Positions 1-8,212 of a DNA stretch of 44,555 nt are shown one piece after another (positions within the stretch are counted from its first letter, which is position 1; each line of letters starts with the position of its first letter). Made by a program: the position numbers and the translations under genes. This DNA is from Lachnospiraceae bacterium. Lineage in GTDB: Bacteria; Bacillota; Clostridia; Lachnospirales; Lachnospiraceae. The stretch is taken from the NCBI GenBank assembly GCA_021770245.1, contig JAETRI010000024.1:1-44555 (forward strand). Reading direction: 5' to 3'. Under the pieces are notes generated by a model, which saw nothing but the letters and a program-made list of their open reading frames with translations, had not been told where the DNA came from and ran no database searches.

Positions 1-232
1 GGTTGAAAAAAGGCCTGATGGCCTTTTTTCAACCGGGAATTTGTGCTGCCGCACAAAGTTCCCTTTGAATTGAGAGCCGCCTTGCGGCGGCAGAATGGGG
101 GTATAGGTTGAAAAAAAGGCCTGATGGCCTTTTTCAACCGGCATTTGTGCCGGACAGCATGGAAGTGCTGCCTTCTGTACAAAAGTTTCTTCTGAAATGA
201 AGAGCCGCTATAGCGGCAGAATGGTGGGCAGG
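1..232 (+). repeat. Tandem hairpin-ladder leader upstream of flagellin
   Basis: Two diverged tandem units (1-105 and 106-232) precede the flagellin start. Each begins with a 15-bp-stem hairpin, arms starting GGTTGAAAAAAGGCC, loop TGAT (1-34 and 106-139). Each continues with a second hairpin (35-63 in unit 1; arms CAGCA/TGCTG at 155-170 in unit 2). Each ends with a GC hairpin (GCCGCC/GGCGGC at 76-91; palindrome GCCGCTATAGCGGC at 204-217) followed by AGAATGG. The second AGAATGG run leads straight into the ATG at 233. The A/T-flanked GGCC stems look like bidirectional terminators, so they could attenuate flagellin transcription. I could not find a sigma-28 promoter here; the array may extend left of the window. 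Confidence 0.75.
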
Positions 233-2062
233 ATGATCATACAACATAATATTTCCGCCATTAATTCGCGGCGGATTATTTCCATGACGGATCAGGCCAT
301 GGCAAAGAATCTGGAGAAGCTCAGTTCCGGTTACCGAATCAACCGGGCCGGGGATGATGCGGCCGGTCTAGCCATATCGGAAGAAATGCGCGCGCAGATC
401 ACGGCTCTGAATCAGGGGAAGCGGAACACACAGGACGGCATTTCCCTGGTGCAGACCGTGGAGGGCGCCCTGACGGAAGTCCATTCCATGCTTAATCGGA
501 TGAAGGGAATGGCCGTGCAGGCCGCAAACGGAACCTATACCTCTATCCAGCGTAACATGCTGAATTCCGAGATGACGGCGCTCAAGGATGAGATCGGCCG
601 GATCGGTTCCTCCACCACTTTCAGCGGCGTTCCTCTTTTTACCAACGGAGGTATCAAAAAGAATATCACCCTGACCGCCATGTACGGCTGTACCCTGGAT
701 CTGACCAACCGGAGCGTGGAGGTGAACTATGCCGCACAGGCAGGGAAAAGTGCGGCCGGCGGCGGTTATGACATCCTGGCCGAGAAAATAGCCACCGAAT
801 ATGTGCCCAATGCGGTCAGCCAGATCCTGGATACATTCTCTACTTTTAAAAACGATATCGGATCGGATAAAATCGACATGGAGCTGCGTATTGAATACAT
901 AGACGGCCCCAGCGGCATGGCAGCCTATGCCAAGGCCTATTTCCGCCCTCAGGGCCGGCCCTTTAATATGAGCATTACCGTGGACACCTCCGATTTTTCG
1001 GATGCGTCCACCCAGAGCGGCAGTGCGGCAGAAGAATCCCTGAAGTCCACCATTGCCCATGAGCTGATGCATTCCGTCATGCAGTACACCTTAACGGACG
1101 GGATGTTCGGCAGGAACGGGCAGGAAAAATTCCCGGAATGGTTCACCGAAGGTACGGCACAGCTGACCGGAGGCGGTTTCACCTCGGGCTGGAATGCCAG
1201 GCTGGAGCAGATTGCAGGCCGGCTCACCGACGGAAATGACAGCTCCCAGGATAGCGCCATTGCCAGTTATTTGAAATCCTATGACGTAAAGGACCGCCCC
1301 TATGGGCACGGGTATCTGGCGGCCGCGTATATCGGCTATCTCGCCTCCGGCGGAAGCGGGCCCGTTAGCGGAGATAAAATTGCAAGGGGTATGGATGCCG
1401 TTTTTGCCGATCTTTTAAACGGTTCTTCCCTGAATCAGGCATTGAACGCTCATACCGGCGGCAAAATAACCAGTTCGGCCTCGCTGGAGGCGCTGTTTGA
1501 CAATCCGAGTTCCGATCTGGTCTCGTTTGTAAGACAGCTTTCGGTAGCTTCCAAGGGGGGCGCAGGTTCCGTGATCGCTCCCAGCCTGGCCAGCGGCGGG
1601 GGAAGCATCCTCGGCAGCTCCGTCAGCGATGCGGCATTCCATATAAGCAGCTGGACCATCGGGGCTGCGGGACGTATTTCCCTGTTGGTGGGAGGCAGCG
1701 ATAATTTTGTGGATGTGGATCTGTTCCGCGTGGACGACATAGGCCTGCGGCTTTCCGACACGAATGTCCTCACTCTGGAGGATGCCAATACCGCTATAGA
1801 AAGCGTCGATGCCGCCATTAATCGGGTCAGCGAGATGCGCAGCCATTACGGCGCCATTCAAAACCGTCTGGAACATACGCTGGCCTACCTCGGCAACACG
1901 GTGGAAAACCTAACCGCGGCAGAATCCCGTATTCGGGATACAGACATGGCCTTCGCCATCACCGAACACGTCCGCAATCAGATCCTTTTGCAGAGCGGGC
2001 AGTCCATGCTTGCCCAGGCCAACCAGGTGCCGGGAAGCGTTCTTAACCTGCTTAATATGTAA
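233..2062 (+). CDS. Flagellin with inserted zinc metallopeptidase domain (flagellinolysin type)
   Basis: Filament subunit that should assemble on the flagellum and cut protein from its surface. Residues 1 to about 130 are a typical flagellin D0/D1 domain (MIIQHNISAINSRR, LSSGYRINRAGDDAAGLAIS), and the last 95 or so residues are the matching C-terminal helix region ending SVLNLLNM. Between them about 360 residues replace the usual variable domain. They contain HELMH at residues 276-280 and, 26 residues on, WFTEG with Glu306. This spacing and motif resemble the collagenase-like gluzincin site HExxH...WFxEG, so His276, His280 and Glu306 are the likely zinc ligands and Glu277 the catalytic base. 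I chose the ATG at 233 over the in-frame ATG at 197 because flagellins start MIIQHN; the upstream codons only translate the GCCGCTATAGCGGC hairpin. Such proteolytic flagellins are known from Clostridia. The substrate here is unknown. Confidence 0.9.
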   Translation: MIIQHNISAINSRRIISMTDQAMAKNLEKLSSGYRINRAGDDAAGLAISEEMRAQITALNQGKRNTQDGISLVQTVEGALTEVHSMLNRMKGMAVQAANGTYTSIQRNMLNSEMTALKDEIGRIGSSTTFSGVPLFTNGGIKKNITLTAMYGCTLDLTNRSVEVNYAAQAGKSAAGGGYDILAEKIATEYVPNAVSQILDTFSTFKNDIGSDKIDMELRIEYIDGPSGMAAYAKAYFRPQGRPFNMSITVDTSDFSDASTQSGSAAEESLKSTIAHELMHSVMQYTLTDGMFGRNGQEKFPEWFTEGTAQLTGGGFTSGWNARLEQIAGRLTDGNDSSQDSAIASYLKSYDVKDRPYGHGYLAAAYIGYLASGGSGPVSGDKIARGMDAVFADLLNGSSLNQALNAHTGGKITSSASLEALFDNPSSDLVSFVRQLSVASKGGAGSVIAPSLASGGGSILGSSVSDAAFHISSWTIGAAGRISLLVGGSDNFVDVDLFRVDDIGLRLSDTNVLTLEDANTAIESVDAAINRVSEMRSHYGAIQNRLEHTLAYLGNTVENLTAAESRIRDTDMAFAITEHVRNQILLQSGQSMLAQANQVPGSVLNLLNM

Positions 2063-2130
2063 CGCAGATGCCGTCCGTATTCGCAGATTTTGCATCGTCA
2101 AACCGCAAAGGACGCGGCATGTCGGGTAGT

Positions 2131-2189
2131 GTGAAATCTTCGATTTCACGATCCTGATTTGAATGCCCGCCAAGGCGGGCGGATGGGAG
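2131..2189 (+). repeat. Two intergenic hairpins with GGATGGGAG tail
   Basis: The 221-bp gap between flagellin and the next gene holds two perfect hairpins: GTGAAATC/GATTTCAC (2131-2149) and GCCCGCC-AA-GGCGGGC (2165-2180). The latter is followed directly by GGATGGGAG. The GC hairpin is the same one found, on the other strand, in front of manC (16234-16249). The order (A/T-rich hairpin, GC hairpin, purine-rich tail) matches the flagellin leader and the leader at 4565-4740. No poly-T terminator was seen after flagellin. Confidence 0.6.
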
Positions 2190-2283
2190 TTAGTGTGAGA
2201 TGCCGCAGAGGGCGCGGTTAGAATAAGAATACAGCCCGGGAAGCGGCTGCCTCCCGCATCAGCCGAAAGGAACAGACAAAGCT

Positions 2284-2661
2284 ATGGGAATCTTTCAAGA
2301 AGTAAAATGTCCTTCCTGCCACAGATCCTGGGAAATCCAAACCGGGCACGGCAGAGCGCACGGCAGGTTAAACCGTGCTTTGGAGGCTTTTCCCGCGGGT
2401 ATGCAGGATAAAATCCGGACGGATCTGAAGGGGGAAGACGCTCCTCTCTTCGACTTCAATTACCGCATGGCCGCCTGTCCCCAATGCCGGGCGGTCGTAG
2501 CCGTACCGATTCTGCGCCTTCTTGAGACCGGACAGTCCTATACCAGCGGATGTCCCAAATGCGGAGGCAGAACACAGCTTTTGGACGAAACCGATCCGCC
2601 CGTCTGCCCCCACTGTTTAAAAAAGGGGCTGGCCATACAGGATATCGGCCATTGGGATTAA
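2284..2661 (+). CDS. Small zinc-ribbon protein of unknown function
   Basis: This is a 125-residue soluble protein with four CxxC pairs: Cys9/12, 65/68, 90/93 and 108/111 (CPSC, CPQC, CPKC, CPHC). That is enough for two zinc ribbons. Residues 20-60 between the first two knuckles are charged and lack cysteines. There is no signal peptide, membrane segment or catalytic motif that I recognise. An AAAGGA lies about 12 nt upstream of the ATG. It sits 221 bp downstream of the flagellin on the same strand with no clear terminator between, so cotranscription is possible. A role in flagellar biology is only suggested by position. I do not recognise the family. Confidence 0.7.
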   Translation: MGIFQEVKCPSCHRSWEIQTGHGRAHGRLNRALEAFPAGMQDKIRTDLKGEDAPLFDFNYRMAACPQCRAVVAVPILRLLETGQSYTSGCPKCGGRTQLLDETDPPVCPHCLKKGLAIQDIGHWD

Positions 2662-2677
2662 AAGAGAGGTTAAGCCG

Positions 2678-2764
2678 ATGGAAAAACATTGGTTTCTTTT
2701 CCTCCTGCCGATGTGTGCGTTCCTTTTTGCCGCCTGCGGCCAGACTGCCGGTTACGCTGACTGA
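2678..2764 (+). CDS. 28-residue lipoprotein signal-peptide stub
   Basis: An ATG at 2678, 16 bp after the zinc-ribbon stop and behind GAGAGG, opens a 28-codon frame: a short charged start, a hydrophobic run, then a lipobox-like FAAC at residues 17-20 followed by GQTAGYAD and a stop. This is what the first 28 residues of a lipoprotein look like. It could be a genuine micro-lipoprotein or, more likely, the remaining 5' end of a lost lipoprotein gene. No continuation was seen in the other frames downstream. Confidence 0.4.
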   Translation: MEKHWFLFLLPMCAFLFAACGQTAGYAD

Positions 2765-2841
2765 TTCCTATCACGGCAGGCGCTGCGTAATCGTCAATAC
2801 ATTTTTTGATTGTTTCTGTTTCAGGAAATGCAAATCAGGAT

Positions 2842-3528
2842 TTACTTCGCAACGAAGAAGAAAAGGACGGCGATTCCCGACAGGAAGGCCGCATAAAGGC
2901 CGCCCACCAAAACAGAACTTTTCTTTCCCATCCCCCATTTCGTCACCGCCAGGTACATGGCATCCAGGACATCCAGTAGAAAGATAAACTGCAGGATCCC
3001 GTGGAGCAAAGCCATATTTCCCCGCGCATCCGTTTCCCCCGCTCCCCGTCCGAGTTTCCCCTGCATCCTGCTCAGCCGGACCACCTGTACCCCGTAAAAG
3101 GAACCCGGGAGCATGAGCAGCCAGGTTGCCGCCACACAGAAAAGGAAGACGGGCAGAAGGAGCGGAAAAAGGAGGAGAATCGTCCCCCTGCTTCCCACCA
3201 GGGCCACCAGACCAATCAGGCATAACGCCACGAAATTCAGGATGAAAAAGCATACCAGCCCATATTTCAGAATCAACATGGCATTGACGCAGTATCTGTC
3301 GTCCCCCAGGCCGTATTTCCGGAAGGAGACGAGGATATTGGCCAACCCCAGGACGAAGACCGCCGTCCAATACAGAAAAGCCAACAGTCCGTATAGAATC
3401 AGCATCGGCCGATAGCTGATCCATTCCCGAACGCCCACTGCTGCCGCCACGAACGCAATGTTCAGCGGGATGCCCATGGTCAAAAGGCAGTCATAGCATA
3501 TGGGCAGATAATAGGTTCTTCTCTTCAT
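2842..3528 (-). CDS. Small multi-span membrane protein
   Basis: This is a 228-residue protein dominated by hydrophobic stretches: about six membrane segments around residues 10-35, 42-65, 85-112, 115-145, 175-195 and 203-225. A conserved-looking cytosolic patch reads YGLGDDRYCVNAMLILKYG. I set the start at the ATG at 3528 (MKRRTYY) because GGAGG lies 5 nt upstream; the in-frame ATG at 3540 has no well-placed ribosome site. It lies 31 bp downstream of a glycosyltransferase and is the last gene of the minus-strand polysaccharide locus. It may resemble the uncharacterised DUF6652-type membrane proteins of clostridia, but that is only my recollection of the pattern. Function unknown. Confidence 0.7.
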   Translation of the reverse strand: MKRRTYYLPICYDCLLTMGIPLNIAFVAAAVGVREWISYRPMLILYGLLAFLYWTAVFVLGLANILVSFRKYGLGDDRYCVNAMLILKYGLVCFFILNFVALCLIGLVALVGSRGTILLLFPLLLPVFLFCVAATWLLMLPGSFYGVQVVRLSRMQGKLGRGAGETDARGNMALLHGILQFIFLLDVLDAMYLAVTKWGMGKKSSVLVGGLYAAFLSGIAVLFFFVAK

Positions 3529-3559
3529 GGCAACCTCCATGCCGCATTTGCTTTTCCCC

Positions 3560-4558
3560 TCATCCGGCTTTCCTCAGCCGCATGAGCACTCCGTGTACCC
3601 GCCTTATGCTCTTAGGCGCCAGGGTGAGAAGCAGCAGATCCCGTTTCTGCTTCGCCGTCAGATAGGGATTTGCTGCCGCATCCGCCACATGCCTGCGGCA
3701 CCAGCGCTTCACGTTCACATAAAAGCCGTCCGAATCCACCATTCGGCCGACGGGGATATGGAGCAGATAATCCAGACGCTGGTACAGGCCGAACCGCACC
3801 GCTTCCTTTTCCAGGGACGGAAAGCGCCGTCCGACCACTTCTCCCACATAGTCCGCATTGCGCACGATGTCCTCGAACACCCTGGAAAAATCGTTCCTGT
3901 CCCTTTTCCTGGTATTACTGCCCACCCGATAATAAACGTGGTACATCTGTTCCGGCAGGATGCAGATATGCTCCGTTTCTTCCAGGAGCTGCACCAGGAG
4001 GCGGAAATCCTCGTTCAGCTCCCCCTCCGGAAATCCTTTTCCATGAAGGAGCGCAGCAGGGATCAGCTTGGTGCAGAAGGAACAATCTCCTTCATGGAGG
4101 AGGAGGCTGCGCAGGAACGTTTCACCATCCTGCACCACCCTCTGTTTGGGCGGGATGCATACGTCCGGCCTTCGGCTGCCGTCCTCATTCAGCTCGTCCC
4201 GGGAAATCTGGACGATTTGGCAGCCGCCCTTCTTCATTTGTCCGTACATCCGTTCATACATCTGCGGCTCAATGAAATCATCGCTGTCCACAAAGCCCAG
4301 ATATGCCCCCCGTGCTTCCCGGATTCCCAGATTGCGCGCCGAAGAGGAGCCGCCGTTTTCCTTATGAAAAACCCGGATCCGTCCGTCCTCCTTTGCCAAT
4401 TCGTCGCACAGCCGTCCCGTCCCGTCCGTGGAACCGTCATCCACCAAAAGGATTTCCAGCTGTTTATAGGTCTGGGCACATACCGAACGCACGCACCTCT
4501 CCAGACAGTCCATAATATTATAAACCGGTATAATCACCGAAATCAACGCATCCTTCAT
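3560..4558 (-). CDS. Family 2 glycosyltransferase
   Basis: This is a 332-residue cytosolic GT-A fold enzyme. It starts with the usual beta strand ISVIIPVYN at about residue 6, then VDDGSTDGTG near 39-48 (nucleotide-sugar binding) and VDSDDF near 90-95 (the DxD metal site). The remaining 200 residues form the acceptor-binding part and contain ELNEDFRLL, the likely ED catalytic-base region. It should add one sugar from a UDP- or GDP-sugar to the lipid-linked repeat unit. The start follows ATAAGG, immediately after the hairpin leader at 4565-4740, so its translation may depend on that structure. The donor cannot be told from sequence. Confidence 0.9.
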   Translation of the reverse strand: MKDALISVIIPVYNIMDCLERCVRSVCAQTYKQLEILLVDDGSTDGTGRLCDELAKEDGRIRVFHKENGGSSSARNLGIREARGAYLGFVDSDDFIEPQMYERMYGQMKKGGCQIVQISRDELNEDGSRRPDVCIPPKQRVVQDGETFLRSLLLHEGDCSFCTKLIPAALLHGKGFPEGELNEDFRLLVQLLEETEHICILPEQMYHVYYRVGSNTRKRDRNDFSRVFEDIVRNADYVGEVVGRRFPSLEKEAVRFGLYQRLDYLLHIPVGRMVDSDGFYVNVKRWCRRHVADAAANPYLTAKQKRDLLLLTLAPKSIRRVHGVLMRLRKAG

Positions 4559-4564
4559 CCTTAT

Positions 4565-4740
4565 ACCCCTGCATATCGAAGGCTATGCCTTCGATACTGC
4601 CGCCAATAAGAAGTTTGAAACGCAGTTTCAAACTTATACCCCCGCATATCGCAGGCATAGCCTTCGATACTGTCGCCAATAATAATTTTGAAACACAGTT
4701 TCAAAATTATTCGGCTCCCGTCTGCGCGCTTTGGCGCGCG
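4565..4740 (-). repeat. Two tandem hairpin modules plus GC hairpin ahead of a glycosyltransferase
   Basis: Read on the minus strand, this leader has five hairpins. A GC hairpin GCGCGC-CAAA-GCGCGC (4724-4739) is followed by AGACGGGAG (4715-4723). Next are two copies of a module of about 74 bp. Each has an A/T hairpin (arms AATAATTTTGAAAC at 4681-4711; arms GTTTGAAAC at 4613-4633), then a TATCGAAGGC/GCCTTCGATA hairpin (4647-4669, one mismatch; 4574-4596, perfect), then GGGGTATAAG. The GGGGGTATA linker also occurs in flagellin leader unit 1 (97-104). The last module ends at the glycosyltransferase start. Confidence 0.8.
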
Positions 4741-4767
4741 TATCAATCCGGGTACGGCCGACGGTTC

Positions 4768-6003
4768 TTACTCCGGCCAGATAACCGGTGCCGGGGAGAA
4801 GGGCCCTTCCTGCGGTCCGCCACTCTCTCCCCGTTCCCATCTTTGGTAAAAGTCCAGGCAGCGTTTTACAGCGTTTTGTGCGTTCCATTCCCCGCGTATG
4901 GTTTCATAGGCCTGCTGCCCCATCCGTCTGCGTTCCTCCCCATGATCCATCAGATAACACACCGCGTCCCGGAATTCCTCATAACGGCCGTGATGATATA
5001 TCATACCGTTCTCCCTATGACGGATCAGAGTGGGAACGGCCCCGGCCTGCGCGCTTCCCACCACCGCGCAGCCGCTGTTCATGGCTTCGTTTACCACCGC
5101 GCCCCAGCCCTCCAGATGATTGCTGGTAAACAGGTAAATATGGCTTTTTTCCATATATTCCCGCACCTTTCCGGGCGGCTGGAAGCCGTACATATCCACC
5201 GCGTCCTCCAGGCCTTCCTGTCCGATTCTCCTGCGCAGCTCCTCTTCCATTTCCCCGTTCCCGATCAGGCTGATATGGAAATCATATCCCCTGCGGCGCA
5301 GGTCCGCCGCCAGGCGTATCACATACTCCGGATGTTTCAGCGGCATCAGACGGCCGGCCCACAAGAGCCGCACCGGACCCTCCTGTGCCTTCAGCGCCAG
5401 GGGACTGCCCGAAAACGCCGCGCCGGTTCCCGCACCGCTTCCCCGATTCCCGGCTGCCTCCGCTCCCCGGCCGGAATCCTTGTCGGCTTCCTCCCCCGTA
5501 TAGATCCGTGTCTGCGGGAAATAGCCGAAGCGGAATCTTTTCCCCGGATAGGCCCCGATCAACGCGAAATCCGAAGCCACATAGGCGCCTGCGCACAGCA
5601 AATACACCGGCTTTTTACGGTAGCGGATATGCTCCTTCCATTTGGCCAGAAGGCCTCTGGGGGAAACGGCCTTCCACTGTCCCTCCCGGTAGATCCGCTC
5701 GCTGATCCGTATGGCCGGCCTTCCGCTGCCCAGCCGTCCGGTGATCAGAGACGCATCCTCCATCCATCCCGCCAGAAGCAGATCGCATTCTTCGATCAGC
5801 CTCCGGCAGGCCTCCTCCTCTTCGTAGAACAGCCTCACATAGGGACAGGTTTTCACGTCCACTGCCCAGCCCATCCGGATACGCTCTTCCTCCATGGGCT
5901 CGGTCTGGATAAAAGTAAAATCCGGCCCCAGCCTTTCATAGAAGGCTTCACAGAAGGGGATCTGATGATGGTTAATATAGTTGGAAATAAACGTTACCTT
6001 CAC
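4768..6003 (-). CDS. Family 4-type (GT-B) glycosyltransferase
   Basis: This is a 411-residue retaining GT-B enzyme. The N-terminal Rossmann half (MKVTFISNYINHHQIPFCEA) resembles other glycosyltransferases of group 1. The C-terminal half carries LLWAGRLMPLKHPEYVI near residue 215 and the family 4 nucleotide-sugar motif region EGWGAVVNEAMNSGCAVVGS near 305-325, including the E(x7)E pattern. A basic, disordered insert near residues 180-205 (DSGRGAEAAGNRGSGAG) is low in complexity. It starts with GTG at 6003, sharing GTGA with the stop of the upstream gene, so translation is coupled. It should add a sugar during repeat-unit assembly on the inner membrane face. Confidence 0.88.
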   Translation of the reverse strand: MKVTFISNYINHHQIPFCEAFYERLGPDFTFIQTEPMEEERIRMGWAVDVKTCPYVRLFYEEEEACRRLIEECDLLLAGWMEDASLITGRLGSGRPAIRISERIYREGQWKAVSPRGLLAKWKEHIRYRKKPVYLLCAGAYVASDFALIGAYPGKRFRFGYFPQTRIYTGEEADKDSGRGAEAAGNRGSGAGTGAAFSGSPLALKAQEGPVRLLWAGRLMPLKHPEYVIRLAADLRRRGYDFHISLIGNGEMEEELRRRIGQEGLEDAVDMYGFQPPGKVREYMEKSHIYLFTSNHLEGWGAVVNEAMNSGCAVVGSAQAGAVPTLIRHRENGMIYHHGRYEEFRDAVCYLMDHGEERRRMGQQAYETIRGEWNAQNAVKRCLDFYQRWERGESGGPQEGPFSPAPVIWPE

Positions 6004-7316
6004 GGATTTCCTCCCAAGATTTCCCGGTATATTTCCTTCAGCCGGGCATAATTCGCATCTCCGTCGTGGTTTTCTCTGGCCTGCCGCCTCGCTCCCTCCG
6101 ACAGCTGCCCAGCCAGGCCGTCCTTCCGGAAGATTTCCATGATCCGCTCCGCCAGCTCTTTCCTGTTTCCCTTCTCAAAAAACAGGGCGCTCTTTTCTTC
6201 CTCTGCCAGATCGGGGATGCCGCCCACCCGGGACGCCACGCAGGGCACACCCAGAAGCATGGCCTCTCCCAGGCTGTTGGGTGAATTTTCCAGACAGGAG
6301 GGACAGACGAATACATGGCTTCTCAGATAAGCCGCTTTCATCCCCTCTCCGTCCAGCTTCCCCAGGATATCCACACAGTTCTCCAGGCCGTACCTGCGGA
6401 TGCATTCCCTCAGATATTTTCCGTAGCCGGATATTTTTAATTTCTCCTTCCAGGTTCCGTACGCGGTGACGCTGATGCCGCCCACCCGGATCCGGGCATC
6501 GGGGAATTCCTTTCGGATGTCCTCCATGGCCCACAGCAGGTAATGGAACCCCTTCAGCGGATAATCCCCCTGGCTTATGAAGATTTCATGGCTCCGGCAC
6601 GTTTCCCGCTCCCATTTCCCTTCATAGAAACAGGGCCGCATGGTCTCATTCATTTTATGGTAAATAAGGTCTGGATTACAGGCCAGCGATTCCCTCCTGT
6701 CGAACCCGGTCCGGCCCGTCACATGGCCGCATCCCTTCAGGATTTCCCGCTCCCTCTCCCCCCGGATCCGGAATTTCTCCTGCTGCTGCCTCAGGCCGTC
6801 CCTTCTCAGCCAATCCCGCAGGGTATTGCGCCTCCATGCCCTGTCGGGCAGATCTGCCCGGTAACTCTTTGCACACGCCCCGATCATCCCCTGCAGTCCC
6901 ACCAGCGTCCGTTCCGGCCTGCCGAAGGAGCGCACCATAGCCAGGGCATGGGGAAACTCCGTTCCGAAGATATGCACCAGGTCGGGGGAAAAAGCTGCAA
7001 GAATCCCTGCAAAGCGGTCCTCCAGGCCGTCGTCATACTTCTCCGGCGTCCGAAGGTTTTCGGCAAAACCGAACAGGGAGACCTTTTTTTCCCCGGCGTT
7101 CTCCCCGCCTTCCATGGCCCGTAAGCGCACCTCGCCTTCAAACCCTGCAAGTTTTCCTTCGGCGGGAAAACAGATACCCAGCTCAATCCCCGACTCCCTT
7201 TCCCCAAGAAAGCGTTCCAGCGCTCCGGTAATCCAGCCCTCCCGTACGCTGTATTCCTGCCCAAGGGCCACCGCCGCGGCAGGCGGAATGATATTGCATA
7301 GCCACAGGATTCTCAT
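6000..7316 (-). CDS. Family 4-type (GT-B) glycosyltransferase
   Basis: This is a 438-residue group 1 glycosyltransferase. The N-terminal half begins MRILWLCNIIPPAAA and includes DLVHIFGTEFPHALAM near residue 130. The C-terminal half has FISQGDYPLKGFHYLLWAM near 250 (where family 4 enzymes bind the donor phosphates) and SPNSLGEAMLLGVPCVASRV near 345-365, with a conserved Glu for the sugar. The ATG shares ATGA with the stop of the upstream GT2, and its own stop overlaps the next start. These overlaps tie the three genes into one translated block. The sugar and linkage are not predictable from sequence. Confidence 0.88.
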   Translation of the reverse strand: MRILWLCNIIPPAAAVALGQEYSVREGWITGALERFLGERESGIELGICFPAEGKLAGFEGEVRLRAMEGGENAGEKKVSLFGFAENLRTPEKYDDGLEDRFAGILAAFSPDLVHIFGTEFPHALAMVRSFGRPERTLVGLQGMIGACAKSYRADLPDRAWRRNTLRDWLRRDGLRQQQEKFRIRGEREREILKGCGHVTGRTGFDRRESLACNPDLIYHKMNETMRPCFYEGKWERETCRSHEIFISQGDYPLKGFHYLLWAMEDIRKEFPDARIRVGGISVTAYGTWKEKLKISGYGKYLRECIRRYGLENCVDILGKLDGEGMKAAYLRSHVFVCPSCLENSPNSLGEAMLLGVPCVASRVGGIPDLAEEEKSALFFEKGNRKELAERIMEIFRKDGLAGQLSEGARRQARENHDGDANYARLKEIYREILGGNP

Positions 7317-8212
7317 ACCCCGCTCCCTCCTTTACGGGACAGCAGCCCGTATACGCCGGATTTCAACGCGTTATACCCCTTTGACAGCCGCGGGTCCTCC
7401 GCGATCCTCGTCCGCAGAGGTGCCAGAGTAACCAGCATGGCCAGACGGAAAAGGGTGCTCTTCGTCCGTCCCATATAATACCGGGTAATCACCCGATGCT
7501 CCAGGGCGGAACGCTTCCGGTTTTCCCTGGTTTCGGAGAAACCGCCCCCTTCATATCGGCAGACCGTCATCTTAAGATAGACGGCCTCCGCCTTTTTCTC
7601 ATAAATGCACCATAGAAAATGCTCATAATCCGCGCGCACCCTGTAATCCGTATCGTATCCCCGCCCGGCGAACAGTCCGGCTTCGTAGAAGCACACCTGG
7701 TGGCAGGGCACGTTTCGATAGCAGGCGAAATCGTCCAGACCGGGGGCGGAATGCACATGGGCCGACTGCAGCGCATTGAACTGATCGCCGTAGTAGATCC
7801 GCGGCCTTCTTTCCGCGTTTTCCGTTCCCGCGTCCTTTTCCTCCCGTTCCCGGATGGCTCCGGCCGCCCGTTCCAGCACCCGGCGGTCGTACAGTTCGTC
7901 CCCGCAGTTTAGGAAAAGCACATAGGAACCCCGTATCAGGGGAAGCGCCTGATTCATCCCGTCGTAGATCCCCCTGTCCTCCTTTTGCAGAAGGCGGATC
8001 CTTCCGTCCCTCAGGGCGTCTCCTCCGTCCGAAGAAGCCGTGTCCCGCGTTCCGTCCGAAATCCGGTCGAGGGATCCGTCGGTGGACCCTCCGTCTTTGA
8101 TGATCACCTCATAATCCTCCCAGGTCTGCCCCAACACGCTGTCCAGCGTGGATGCAAGCTTCTCCCCGGGGTTTAAGGATGTGATGATAATACTAAAAAA
8201 TGAACGAGCCAT
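7313..8212 (-). CDS. Family 2 glycosyltransferase
   Basis: This is a 299-residue GT-A enzyme of the WcaA/colanic-acid-like type. ISIIITSLNPGEKL-type start (FSIIITSLNPGEKL), KDGGSTDGS near residues 40-48 and FLNCGDELYD near 98-107, where NCGD replaces the usual DxD. The FLNCGD or FLNSGD variant is common in this subgroup. A His-rich patch (DDFACYRNVPCHQVCFYE) and RADYEHFLW near residue 200 fit the acceptor and catalytic-base region. A short Asp-rich insert near 55-70 (DTASSDGGDALRDG) is unusual. It overlaps the stop of the upstream polymerase gene by 20 nt and the next gene by 4 nt. Confidence 0.88.
   Translation of the reverse strand: MARSFFSIIITSLNPGEKLASTLDSVLGQTWEDYEVIIKDGGSTDGSLDRISDGTRDTASSDGGDALRDGRIRLLQKEDRGIYDGMNQALPLIRGSYVLFLNCGDELYDRRVLERAAGAIREREEKDAGTENAERRPRIYYGDQFNALQSAHVHSAPGLDDFACYRNVPCHQVCFYEAGLFAGRGYDTDYRVRADYEHFLWCIYEKKAEAVYLKMTVCRYEGGGFSETRENRKRSALEHRVITRYYMGRTKSTLFRLAMLVTLAPLRTRIAEDPRLSKGYNALKSGVYGLLSRKGGSGV

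Noticed and set aside
197-232. Upstream in-frame ATG adding 12 residues to flagellin
   Set aside because: The extra codons translate the GC hairpin; flagellins begin MIIQHN or similar, which fits the ATG at 233.
1-232. Sigma-28 promoter for the flagellin
   Set aside because: I searched for a TAAA-N15-GCCGATAA-like pattern and found none; the promoter may lie left of the window.
4585-6051. Plus-strand open frame of 488 codons opposite a GT4 gene
   Set aside because: It starts within the hairpin leader and lies antisense to a GT-B enzyme with conserved motifs.
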